64,000 bases of DNA from Vitreoscilla sp. (GTDB taxonomy: Bacteria > Pseudomonadota > Gammaproteobacteria > Burkholderiales > Neisseriaceae). Positions 54,187-61,734 of this stretch are shown piece after piece. Within the stretch, counting starts at the first letter, position 1. Every line of letters starts with the position of its first letter. A program made the translations under genes and the position numbers. The notes beneath the pieces were generated by a model. The model was not told the origin of the DNA, ran no database searches, and saw only the letters and a list, made by a program, of their open reading frames with translations. Location of the stretch: assembly GCA_030150505.1 (NCBI GenBank), contig JASLFS010000003.1, positions 22,108 through 86,107 on the forward strand, in the 5' to 3' direction.

Positions 54187-54653
54187 TGATTAACGTTTTA
54201 ATGGTTTGTTTGGGTAATATTTGTCGCTCACCGATGGCAGAATACTTATTCAAAGCAGAAGTTGAGCGTCAAGGTCTTAATCATGTGATTGCTGTAGCCA
54301 GTGCAGGAACATCAGGGTGGCACAATGGTGAAGATATGCACGTTGAAACAGCAAAGGTGCTTGATAAGCACCATATCAAACACCATGATTTTGTGAGTAG
54401 CCAAGTCAAAAGCAAAGACCTAAATCAATATGATTATTTTATTGCAATGGATGACAATAATCTGGCTAACTTAACCACCTTATTGGGATCGCATCCCGAT
54501 AAGATTTTTAAAATAACTGATTTGATTCCACAGTCTCAATATGACCATGTTCCAGATCCTTGGCACACTGGAAATTTTAATGAGACAGAAGAAATATTAC
54601 TTTCAGGCAGCCTTGCCCTACTTGATAAAATTCGGCAAGAGCACCAGTTATAA
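54186..54653 (+). CDS. Low-molecular-weight protein tyrosine phosphatase
   Basis: A 155-residue phosphatase with the P-loop CLGNICRSP (C-x5-R, Cys8 to Arg14). The catalytic Asp is in VPDPWHTGNF near residue 121, and the ASAGTSGWHNGE segment is present. All catalytic residues are intact. It could act on a tyrosine kinase for polysaccharide export or on arginine phosphate; no kinase is nearby. It is the second gene of a two-gene unit. An exact uptake sequence (minus strand, 54603-54614) lies in its 3' end. Confidence 0.92.
   Translation: MINVLMVCLGNICRSPMAEYLFKAEVERQGLNHVIAVASAGTSGWHNGEDMHVETAKVLDKHHIKHHDFVSSQVKSKDLNQYDYFIAMDDNNLANLTTLLGSHPDKIFKITDLIPQSQYDHVPDPWHTGNFNETEEILLSGSLALLDKIRQEHQL
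54603..54614 (-). repeat. DNA uptake sequence AGGCTGCCTGAA
   Basis: Exact 12-mer on the minus strand inside the 3' part of the phosphatase gene, encoding SGSLA. Confidence 0.85.
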
Positions 54654-54661
54654 AAACCATA

Positions 54662-54689
54662 AAAAAAGCCAGCGATTGCTGGCTTTTTT
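54662..54689. terminator. Terminator between the phosphatase and permease genes
   Basis: AAAAAAGCCAGC-GATT-GCTGGCTTTTTT, symmetrical, serving both convergent genes. Confidence 0.93.
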
Positions 54690-54700
54690 GTACATATCAA

Positions 54701-56098
54701 TTAAGCTTCTTCTTGCTCTTTTTCTGGTGGGAAAAATAAGTTCAAGAAAATAGCAGTTAATCCACCGGCAGCAATACCAGAAGAAAGTAAATTTTTAATC
54801 CAATCTGGGGCAAATTGCAAAATTAATGGCTGCTGAGAAACGCCCATTCCAACCGCTAAAGACAAAGCAATAATCATAATGGCACGACGATTCAACTTTT
54901 CCTTAGACACAATGCGAATACCAGAAGCAGCAATCGTTCCAAACATCACCAATGTTGCGCCGCCTAAAACAGGCTCAGGAATGTGCTGTACAAAACCAGC
55001 AACAGCAGGAAACAAGCCCAATACAATCAGCATCAATGCAACTAAGTAACCAACAAAACGACTCGCTACACCAGTTAACTGAATAACGCCATTATTTTGC
55101 CCAAAACAAGAATTTGGAAAAGTATTAAAGACAGCAGAAACAAAAGAATTCAAGCCATTTGCCAACACACCGCCTTTGATGCGCTTCATATAGATAGGGC
55201 CACTAACAGGCTGTTCAGACACATCAGAAGTGGCAGTAATATCACCAATGGTTTCCAAAGAAGTAATCATGAAAATTAAGATTAATGGAATTAATAAATT
55301 CCAATCTATTGATAACCCATAATATAAAGGAGATGGAATCATCAAAATTTCCGTTGATTTACTGCCATCATCAGTAATCGTCATCCCCATGAACCAAGCC
55401 GCCAAATAACCCAAACTCATGGCAATTACCAATGAAGAAACACGTAAATATGGGTTTTTTTGACGATTCAAAATCACAATTGAGCCTAAAACAATACCAG
55501 CCAATAATAAATTTTTAGGAGCACCAAAAGTGCCATCATTCATTGCCGAAAAGCCACCACCAATGGATGTCAATCCAACTTGAATCAATGACAATCCAAT
55601 GATCATAACCACAACACCCGATACAAGAGGCGTAATCACTCTTTTTGCCAAATGTAAAAAACGCGACAAAATAATTTCAGTAAAAGAGGCAATCATCAAC
55701 GTGCCAAAAATACCTGCCATCATGGTTTTAATATCAGCACCGCCATTTTTCAGTGCTAAACCACCCATGATTAAAGGAGCAACAAAGTTGAAACTGGTGC
55801 CTTGAATAGACAACAATCCAGAGCCAACTGGTCCCCATTTTCTAATTTGAATCAAGGATGCCAAACCTGAGGCAAACAAAGACATACTAATAATGCGTTG
55901 CGTATCATGCGCAGGTAATCCCAAAGCTTGGCAGATTAGTAATCCCGGGGTGATAACAGCAACAAACATGGCTAGTAAATGTTGGCTAGCTGCAAATAAA
56001 GCTTGTGGCAATGGGGGTCTGTCTTCGAGTCTATAAATAAGCTCACTATTGGCGTTTTGAGTGCTCGCCTGCACATTGGAATGTTCTGGAGGATTCAT
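54701..56098 (-). CDS. NCS2 family purine/xanthine permease
   Basis: A 465-residue inner-membrane symporter with about 14 helices. NCS2 marks are seen: the SIQGTSFNFV segment (QGTxF near residue 100), ITSLETIGDITATSDVSEQPV, and FPNSCFGQNNGVIQLTGVASR (QNNGVIxxTGVASR). In characterised NCS2 proteins the QNNGVI-type motif occurs in the xanthine/urate branch (XanQ, UacT), so purine rather than uracil is likely. An N-terminal extension of about 30 soluble residues precedes helix 1. Upstream lies the 515-bp region before glyA, divergent. Confidence 0.88.
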   Translation of the reverse strand: MNPPEHSNVQASTQNANSELIYRLEDRPPLPQALFAASQHLLAMFVAVITPGLLICQALGLPAHDTQRIISMSLFASGLASLIQIRKWGPVGSGLLSIQGTSFNFVAPLIMGGLALKNGGADIKTMMAGIFGTLMIASFTEIILSRFLHLAKRVITPLVSGVVVMIIGLSLIQVGLTSIGGGFSAMNDGTFGAPKNLLLAGIVLGSIVILNRQKNPYLRVSSLVIAMSLGYLAAWFMGMTITDDGSKSTEILMIPSPLYYGLSIDWNLLIPLILIFMITSLETIGDITATSDVSEQPVSGPIYMKRIKGGVLANGLNSFVSAVFNTFPNSCFGQNNGVIQLTGVASRFVGYLVALMLIVLGLFPAVAGFVQHIPEPVLGGATLVMFGTIAASGIRIVSKEKLNRRAIMIIALSLAVGMGVSQQPLILQFAPDWIKNLLSSGIAAGGLTAIFLNLFFPPEKEQEEA

Positions 56099-56613
56099 GA
56101 GAAAGGCAAGAATAGGACAAAGAAACGAATTGTAGCCCTCTTATCTAAAAAATCAAATTTTCCATTTAAAAAACGGGGGTTTGTCGCATGTTAATCGTTT
56201 ATAAAACAAATATGCTCAAATCCTTGCAGATTCAACAAAAATACCTACCATATACCCCACTTTATTGCATTTTCAAATGCTCACAGAAATCATAATTTTC
56301 AAGTGATGATGAACTGCTTTCAAAATGGCTGTAACAAGATTTCTGAAATAATGAATAAAAACACTAATCATCACAACAACATTCAAAATAAATATTCATT
56401 GTAAACAAAATGATATTGATATTTTAACTCTAAATCTTGTCATTTCTGCATTTTTGTATACAATATAAAAAATAAAAAAATGCATTAAAATTTTGTACTT
56501 AGCTACAAAAACAAGGCATATAATTATCACAACAAGGCTTCTTTCGGTTAAAATCTAGCTTCACGCCGCGAGGCGGCCTTGACGTTTTTTTTATTCTACA
56601 TAAGGACGGTACC
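56099..56613. other. Divergent permease/glyA intergenic region
   Basis: About 515 bp, AT-rich. The right end holds the glyA promoter and structured leader (56519-56592). The rest, including the permease's promoter side, shows no reading frame with a start signal, no repeats and no recognised RNA. Confidence 0.55.
56519..56592 (+). promoter_or_regulatory. glyA promoter -10 and structured 5' leader
   Basis: A perfect TATAAT (56519-56524) predicts a transcript beginning near 56531. Within it CAAGG (56533-56537) can pair with CCTTG (56577-56581), enclosing CCGC-GAG-GCGG (56566-56576), followed by ACG and T8 (56585-56592). The T-tract ends 21 nt before the ATG. This looks like a leader RNA able to end in an intrinsic terminator, i.e. 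an attenuator; the controlling signal is unknown. Confidence 0.5.
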
Positions 56614-57864
56614 ATGTTCTCTAAAAGTGTCACCATTGAAAAGTTTGATCCAGACTTGGCAAAAGCCATTGAAGCTGAAGTTGAGCGTCAACAAGATCAC
56701 GTTGAGCTAATCGCTTCAGAAAACTATGTAAGCTGTGCAGTAATGGAAGCACAAGGCTCACAATTAACCAACAAATATGCTGAAGGTTACCCTGGCAAAC
56801 GTTACTACGGTGGCTGCGAACACGTAGACGTTGTAGAGCAACTTGCTATCGATCGCCTAAAAGAATTATTTGGCGCAGTGTATGTTAACGTACAACCTCA
56901 CTCAGGCTCACAAGCAAACCAAGCTGTTTACGCAAGTGTTTTAAAACCAGGTGATACTATTTTAGGCATGAGCTTAGCTCATGGCGGTCACTTGACTCAT
57001 GGTGCTTCAGTAAACATTTCTGGTAAATTATACAATGCCATTTCTTATGGCTTGGATGAAAATGAAGTACTGGATTATGCTGAAGTTGAACGCTTGGCAG
57101 TAGAACACAAGCCAAAAATGATTGTTGCAGGTGCTTCTGCTTATTCTTTAGAAATTGACTGGAAGCGTTTCCGTGAAATCGCTGATAAAGTCGGTGCTTA
57201 CTTATTTGTAGACATGGCTCACTATGCTGGTTTGGTTGCAGGTAATGAATACCCAAATCCAGTACCATTCGCTGATTTTGTAACCACAACAACACATAAA
57301 ACATTACGTGGCCCTCGTGGTGGCGTCATCATGTGCCGTTCAGATGAGCATGCGAAAGTATTGAATTCTGCTATTTTCCCAAGCTTACAAGGTGGTCCTT
57401 TGATGCATGTGATCGCAGCTAAAGCAGTTGCTTTCAAAGAAGCTTTAGAGCCTGAATTTAAAGCTTATGCAAAACAAGTGAAAGCCAATGCTAAGGTTTT
57501 AGCAGATACATTAATTGAACGTGGTTTGCGCATTGTTTCTGGCAAAACTGAAAGCCATGTTATGTTAGTTGATTTACGTGAAAAGAAAATCACAGGTAAA
57601 GATGCTGAAGAAGCTTTAGGCAAAGCAAACATTACTGTTAATAAAAATGCCATTCCTAACGACCCAGAAAAACCATTCGTGACTTCTGGCTTGCGCTTAG
57701 GTACACCTGCTATTACAACTCGTGGCTTCAACGAAGAAGATACTCGCCAATTAGCTCATTTGATTGCTGATGTATTAGAAGCTCCTAGCGATGAAGCTGT
57801 ATTGGCTCGTGTTGCAACTGAAGTTAAAGTATTGTGTGATAAATTGCCAGTATATGGTGCTTAA
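56614..57864 (+). CDS. glyA: Serine hydroxymethyltransferase
   Basis: PLP enzyme that interconverts serine and glycine with tetrahydrofolate, feeding one-carbon units to purine and thymidylate synthesis. 416 residues: LIASENYVS near the N-terminus, YPGKRYYGGCEHVD, and the PLP lysine in TTTHKTLRGPRGG (about residue 229). The ATG at 56614 follows AAGGACGGTACC. A terminator follows at 57884-57909. The purine permease gene is divergent, which fits a purine/one-carbon neighbourhood. Confidence 0.97.
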   Translation: MFSKSVTIEKFDPDLAKAIEAEVERQQDHVELIASENYVSCAVMEAQGSQLTNKYAEGYPGKRYYGGCEHVDVVEQLAIDRLKELFGAVYVNVQPHSGSQANQAVYASVLKPGDTILGMSLAHGGHLTHGASVNISGKLYNAISYGLDENEVLDYAEVERLAVEHKPKMIVAGASAYSLEIDWKRFREIADKVGAYLFVDMAHYAGLVAGNEYPNPVPFADFVTTTTHKTLRGPRGGVIMCRSDEHAKVLNSAIFPSLQGGPLMHVIAAKAVAFKEALEPEFKAYAKQVKANAKVLADTLIERGLRIVSGKTESHVMLVDLREKKITGKDAEEALGKANITVNKNAIPNDPEKPFVTSGLRLGTPAITTRGFNEEDTRQLAHLIADVLEAPSDEAVLARVATEVKVLCDKLPVYGA

Positions 57865-57883
57865 TCACGACAAAGCTGATTTT

Positions 57884-57909
57884 AAAAGCTGCCTTTTGGC
57901 AGCTTTTTT
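57884..57909 (+). terminator. glyA terminator
   Basis: AAAAGCTGCC-TTTT-GGCAGCTTTT, followed by TT. Confidence 0.93.
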
Positions 57910-57967
57910 ATTATTTATTGATATACTATCTTGTCAATCTTAACAAAATGAATGGATATATCAGTAA

Positions 57968-58198
57968 ATGTCTCAAAAAATCCAACATAATCAGGGATGC
58001 ATTCGTGATAATGCTCAGCATGCCTTGGTGCGATCCAATATTTTTAGACCAAAAGTTCAAGTAAAACAAAAAGGCAAAGGCTCCTTTAAACGCCATACAA
58101 AACATAAAAACCGTTGTGATTTTTCTACTCACAACGGTTTTTTATTATTGGCTATCGAAAATTTATTTAGCAGTTTTCTTCTGGGTACTACTCAATAA
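57968..58198 (+). CDS. arfA: Alternative ribosome-rescue factor ArfA, with terminator inside the reading frame
   Basis: Small basic protein that frees ribosomes stalled on non-stop mRNA by recruiting release factor 2 when tmRNA is insufficient. The ArfA core is clear: HNQGCIRDNAQHALVRSNIF (residues 7-26), then KGKGSFKRHTKHKNR (35-49). The frame continues to residue 76 with a hydrophobic tail, but a strong hairpin (58107-58143) lies in codons 47-58. Most mRNA should end without a stop codon, giving a truncated active protein via ribosome stalling, as described for ArfA in other proteobacteria. The last 36 bases overlap the convergent EamA gene and are probably not translated. Confidence 0.82.
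   Translation: MSQKIQHNQGCIRDNAQHALVRSNIFRPKVQVKQKGKGSFKRHTKHKNRCDFSTHNGFLLLAIENLFSSFLLGTTQ
58107..58143. terminator. Intrinsic terminator within arfA, also serving the EamA gene
   Basis: AAAACCGTTGTGA (58107-58119) and TCACAACGGTTTT (58129-58141) form 13 perfect pairs around 9 bases, with T6 (58138-58143). It lies inside the arfA frame. On the minus strand it sits 20 nt past the EamA stop. Confidence 0.92.
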
Positions 58199-59017
58199 TC
58201 CACTGGCTACAATCACCAACATACCTAAAATTTCTTGCCATGTAATCATGTCATTAAATAACAAGACACCAAAAATCATCGCGAAAACAACTGTTAAATA
58301 AGATAACGATGCCACAACAAATTTTCGCCCTACTTTGTAAGCTCGCGTCATGCTCATTTGAGCAATTAATGCAGTGATTCCTATCCCCAACAAATAACCG
58401 ACATCTGACCATTGAACTTGATGCCAACCATCAATTGTACTCAGTGCGCCTGCAATAATAGTTGAAACAACTGAAAAATAAAACACAATGCGCCATTCTG
58501 GCTCACCTTTATTGGTTAGATCTTTTACTTGTACATATGCCCAGCCACCGAATGCACCAGCCATAACAGCAACGATAGCTGAATAAAATTGCCCGTCACC
58601 TAACGTTGGTTGCAAAAGAATCACCACACCAATAAAACCTAACAACAAACTTATGCCCATTCGAGCACTGATTTTTTCTTTGTATAAAATAAATGACAAT
58701 AAGGCCAAGAATAAAGGAGAAGTGTAATTTAGTGTAGTTGCGGTCGATAAAGGTAGATGTGTTAATCCATAAAAGAAGCATAACAAACCCATTGTGCCAG
58801 CAAAACCACGCCCTATATGCAGCAAGGCATATGGGGTTACCATGCTTTGTTTGTTAATCCAAGCCACGATGGCCAAAACCACTACTGAAAAAGCGGTTCG
58901 ATAAAAAACAAGTTCAAAAAAACTATAATGTTCACTAGCAAGCTTAACCAGAACACCCATCAATGAGAAAAAGACGGCTGCAATAATCATCCATGCAGAT
59001 CCTAAGCGACTAGGCAT
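58163..59017 (-). CDS. EamA/DMT family transporter
   Basis: A 284-residue protein with ten helices in two EamA repeats: first repeat WMIIAAVFFSLMGVLVKLAS to GVVILLQPT, second starting YSAIVAVMAGAFGGWAYVQVK. LSTATTLNYTSPLFLALLSFILYKEK is the conserved end of repeat one. The substrate is unknown. Terminated by the hairpin inside arfA. Its stop lies within the untranslated tail of the arfA frame. Confidence 0.85.
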   Translation of the reverse strand: MPSRLGSAWMIIAAVFFSLMGVLVKLASEHYSFFELVFYRTAFSVVVLAIVAWINKQSMVTPYALLHIGRGFAGTMGLLCFFYGLTHLPLSTATTLNYTSPLFLALLSFILYKEKISARMGISLLLGFIGVVILLQPTLGDGQFYSAIVAVMAGAFGGWAYVQVKDLTNKGEPEWRIVFYFSVVSTIIAGALSTIDGWHQVQWSDVGYLLGIGITALIAQMSMTRAYKVGRKFVVASLSYLTVVFAMIFGVLLFNDMITWQEILGMLVIVASGLLSSTQKKTAK

Positions 59018-59122
59018 AAATTAAATCCATTCTATCCAATAAAAAACAGCTTCCAGAACAAACTGAAAGCTGTAAGAAAGATGTGTAACAATTTAATTCT
59101 GAATATTGACGGTATGATTTGG

Positions 59123-59392
59123 TTATTCAACAAACCGATAAAATACTTCTCCTGCTTGTATATAACCTAAATCATCGCGGGCAATTTCTGCTAAAGCTTC
59201 TTCGCCCTCTTGTAAGTCTTTAATTTCAGCTTTTAAATCATTATTAACATCTTGCTGTTCTGCATTGCGTACTTCTTGAAGGGTTAGCTGCTTATTCAGG
59301 TTGTTAGCACTTTGCCACCCGCCTTTTGACAGCCAAAAATCATATTGTAAAATTGCAAACGCAGCTAACAATACAAAAGTAACCCATTTCAT
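59123..59392 (-). CDS. ftsB: Cell division protein FtsB
   Basis: An 89-residue bitopic divisome protein that bridges FtsL and FtsQ and activates septal wall synthesis. It has an N-terminal transmembrane helix (WVTFVLLAAFAILQYDFW), a periplasmic coiled coil (LNKQLTLQEVRNAEQQDVNNDLKAEIKDLQEG), and the C-terminal EEIARxxLGYI-like segment ALAEIARDDLGYIQAGEVFY. Eighteen nt downstream of eno, as in many betaproteobacteria. Confidence 0.93.
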   Translation of the reverse strand: MKWVTFVLLAAFAILQYDFWLSKGGWQSANNLNKQLTLQEVRNAEQQDVNNDLKAEIKDLQEGEEALAEIARDDLGYIQAGEVFYRFVE

Positions 59393-59410
59393 GTCGTACG
59401 CCCTCTTTCG

Positions 59411-60694
59411 TTAAGCGATTTGGTAAAACGCTTTTTTACCTGGGTAGTATGCAGCTTCTGCAAGTTCTTCTTCAATACGCAATAATTGATTGTATTTTGA
59501 CATACGATCAGAACGAGACAATGAACCTGTTTTAATTTGCATGCAGTTTGTTGCTACAGCCAAGTCAGCAATGGTGCTATCTTCTGTTTCACCAGAACGA
59601 TGGCTCATTACGCTGGTGTAACGATTGCGTTTAGCCAAATCAACAGCTTGCAATGTTTCTGATAAGGTACCAATTTGGTTAACTTTAACCAACAATGAGT
59701 TAGCCAAACCTTTTTCAATGCCTTCGCCTAAAATAGCTGGATTGGTTACAAACAAATCATCACCAACCAATTGAACTTTTTTGCCCAAACGGTCAGTTAA
59801 TACTTTCCAACCATCCCAGTCATCTTCAGACATACCGTCTTCGATTGAAATAATTGGGTATTCATCAACTAATTTTGCTAAATAATCAGCGAACTGTTCG
59901 CTTGTTAATGCCAAGCCTTCTGCTGATAAATGGTATTTGCCATCTTTGTAGAATTCGCTTGAAGCGCAATCCAATGCCAACATAACATCATCACCAGCCG
60001 TATAACCAGCAGCGTCAACCGCAGCCAAAATCAATTTAATGGCTTCTTCGTGACTTGGTAGGTTAGGTGCAAAACCACCTTCATCACCAACTGTTGTTGA
60101 GTAACCTTTGTCGTTACACAAGTTTTTTAGATGATGGAAAATTTCAGCGCCACAACGCAGTGCGTCACGGAATGATTTTGAACCAACAGGCATAATCATG
60201 AATTCTTGGATATCCAAGCTATTATTAGCATGTGCTCCACCATTGATAACATTCATCATTGGTACTGGCATGGCCATTGGACCTGCACCACCTAAGTAGC
60301 GGTACAAAGGTAAACCTGCATCTTCAGCAGCTGCACGAGCCACTGCCATTGATACTGCTAGCATGGCATTAGCGCCTAAACGGCCTTTGTTATCCGTGCC
60401 ATCCAAGTCAATCATCACTTGGTCAATGTAGCTTTGCTCTGTTGCATCTAAGCCAACCAAAGCTTGAGCGATTTCATTGTTGATGTTTTCAACAGCTTTT
60501 AAAACGCCTTTGCCCAAGTAACGGCTGCTATCGCCATCACGTAATTCCAATGCTTCTTTGGCACCAGTAGACGCACCAGATGGTACTGCCGCACGACCCA
60601 TTACACCTGATTCTAATAAGACGTCAGCTTCTACAGTTGGATTGCCGCGAGAATCTAAAATTTCACGAGCAAAAATATCAATAATGGCGCTCAT
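59411..60694 (-). CDS. eno: Enolase
   Basis: Glycolytic enzyme that converts 2-phosphoglycerate to phosphoenolpyruvate. 427 residues. Mg and catalytic features are VGDEGGFAPN, the metal Asp in ALDCASSEF, ISIEDGMSEDD, VGDDLFVTN and SHRSGETEDS with the catalytic Lys region KVNQIGT. AGGAGTATGGCTAA before the ATG. It forms an operon-like set with kdsA and pyrG upstream and ftsB downstream, though a terminator-like uptake-sequence hairpin separates it from kdsA. Confidence 0.98.
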   Translation of the reverse strand: MSAIIDIFAREILDSRGNPTVEADVLLESGVMGRAAVPSGASTGAKEALELRDGDSSRYLGKGVLKAVENINNEIAQALVGLDATEQSYIDQVMIDLDGTDNKGRLGANAMLAVSMAVARAAAEDAGLPLYRYLGGAGPMAMPVPMMNVINGGAHANNSLDIQEFMIMPVGSKSFRDALRCGAEIFHHLKNLCNDKGYSTTVGDEGGFAPNLPSHEEAIKLILAAVDAAGYTAGDDVMLALDCASSEFYKDGKYHLSAEGLALTSEQFADYLAKLVDEYPIISIEDGMSEDDWDGWKVLTDRLGKKVQLVGDDLFVTNPAILGEGIEKGLANSLLVKVNQIGTLSETLQAVDLAKRNRYTSVMSHRSGETEDSTIADLAVATNCMQIKTGSLSRSDRMSKYNQLLRIEEELAEAAYYPGKKAFYQIA

Positions 60695-60821
60695 TTAGCC
60701 ATACTCCTATTCATCAATATTAATTTAATTAATTACTCAGCAAATTGCTGTTATTTCAATATTATTTATTTAATGTACTTAATGGTTATTGTATTAAAAC
60801 AACCATAAAATCCACATAAAA

Positions 60822-60849
60822 CAATAAAAGCTGCCTTTACAGGCAGCCT
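60822..60849 (-). terminator. kdsA terminator with a partial uptake sequence
   Basis: On the minus strand GCTGCC-TGTAAA-GGCAGC then TTTTATT. Bases 60838-60849 read AGGCTGCCTGTA on minus, 11 of 12 of the uptake 12-mer. Confidence 0.75.
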
Positions 60850-60855
60850 ATATAA

Positions 60856-61713
60856 TTACGCAATAAATTCATTTTCCAAAAAGCGTTGTGATTTAACCAA
60901 ATCATCTAATGCTTTAAGTGTTTCTAAAAATTCTTTCATGTGATGCATTGGCACCGCATTTGGACCATCTGATTTTGCACATGCTGGATTTGGATGCGTT
61001 TCCATAAACACACCAGAAACGCCAGCTGCAACAGCAGCACGAGCCAAAACAGGTACAAACTCACGACGACCACCTGAGCTTTGACCTTGCCCACCCGGCA
61101 ATTGCACCGAATGTGTCGCATCAAATACAACAGGACACTGAGTATCACGCATAATCATCAAACTACGCATATCTGATACCAAATTATGATAACCAAAACT
61201 GGTACCACGATCACAAACCATGAAAGTATCTTCAGGCAGCCCTTTTTCTTTGGCTGCAGCACGCGCTTTATCTACAACATTTTGCATATCTTCTGGCGCC
61301 ATAAACTGTGCTTTTTTAATATTCACAGGTTTACCAGATTGTGCAACTGCATGGATAAAATCAGTTTGACGAGCCAAGAATGCTGGCGTTTGCAATACAT
61401 CAGCCACTTCTGCAACATAAGGTACTTCTTGCTCAGTATGCACGTCTGTCAAAATAGGAACATTTAACTGTTTTTTAACTTCCGACAGAATACGCAAACC
61501 TTCATCCAAACCAGGACCACGAAAAGACGTTCCGCTAGTGCGATTAGCCTTATCAAAACTTGATTTATAAATAAAAGGAATACCTAAATTACGAGTTACT
61601 TCTTGCAAATAACCAGCCGTATCAATTGCCAATTGCTCGCTTTCAATCACGCAAGGACCAGCAATAATAAATAAAGGATGATCTAAACCAACTTCAAATC
61701 CACATAGCTGCAT
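60856..61713 (-). CDS. kdsA: 3-deoxy-D-manno-octulosonate 8-phosphate synthase
   Basis: Condenses arabinose 5-phosphate with phosphoenolpyruvate for the Kdo sugar of lipopolysaccharide. 285 residues: IAGPCVIESEQ near residue 18, KSSFDKANRTSGTSFRGPG, TDVHTEQE, QGQSSGGRREF and FMETHPNPACAKSDGPNAVP. The Cys in GPCVIES marks the metal-dependent class, as in Burkholderia; the N. meningitidis enzyme as I remember it has Asn there and is metal-independent. Twenty-one nt after pyrG. A one-mismatch uptake sequence lies at 61231-61242. Confidence 0.96.
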   Translation of the reverse strand: MQLCGFEVGLDHPLFIIAGPCVIESEQLAIDTAGYLQEVTRNLGIPFIYKSSFDKANRTSGTSFRGPGLDEGLRILSEVKKQLNVPILTDVHTEQEVPYVAEVADVLQTPAFLARQTDFIHAVAQSGKPVNIKKAQFMAPEDMQNVVDKARAAAKEKGLPEDTFMVCDRGTSFGYHNLVSDMRSLMIMRDTQCPVVFDATHSVQLPGGQGQSSGGRREFVPVLARAAVAAGVSGVFMETHPNPACAKSDGPNAVPMHHMKEFLETLKALDDLVKSQRFLENEFIA

Positions 61714-61734
61714 ATGCTTCTCCTAATCTGCTTG

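Noticed and set aside
56531..56613. Known glycine or folate riboswitch before glyA
   Set aside because: The leader is only about 80 nt and shows none of the conserved cores of those classes; kept only as an unassigned structured leader.
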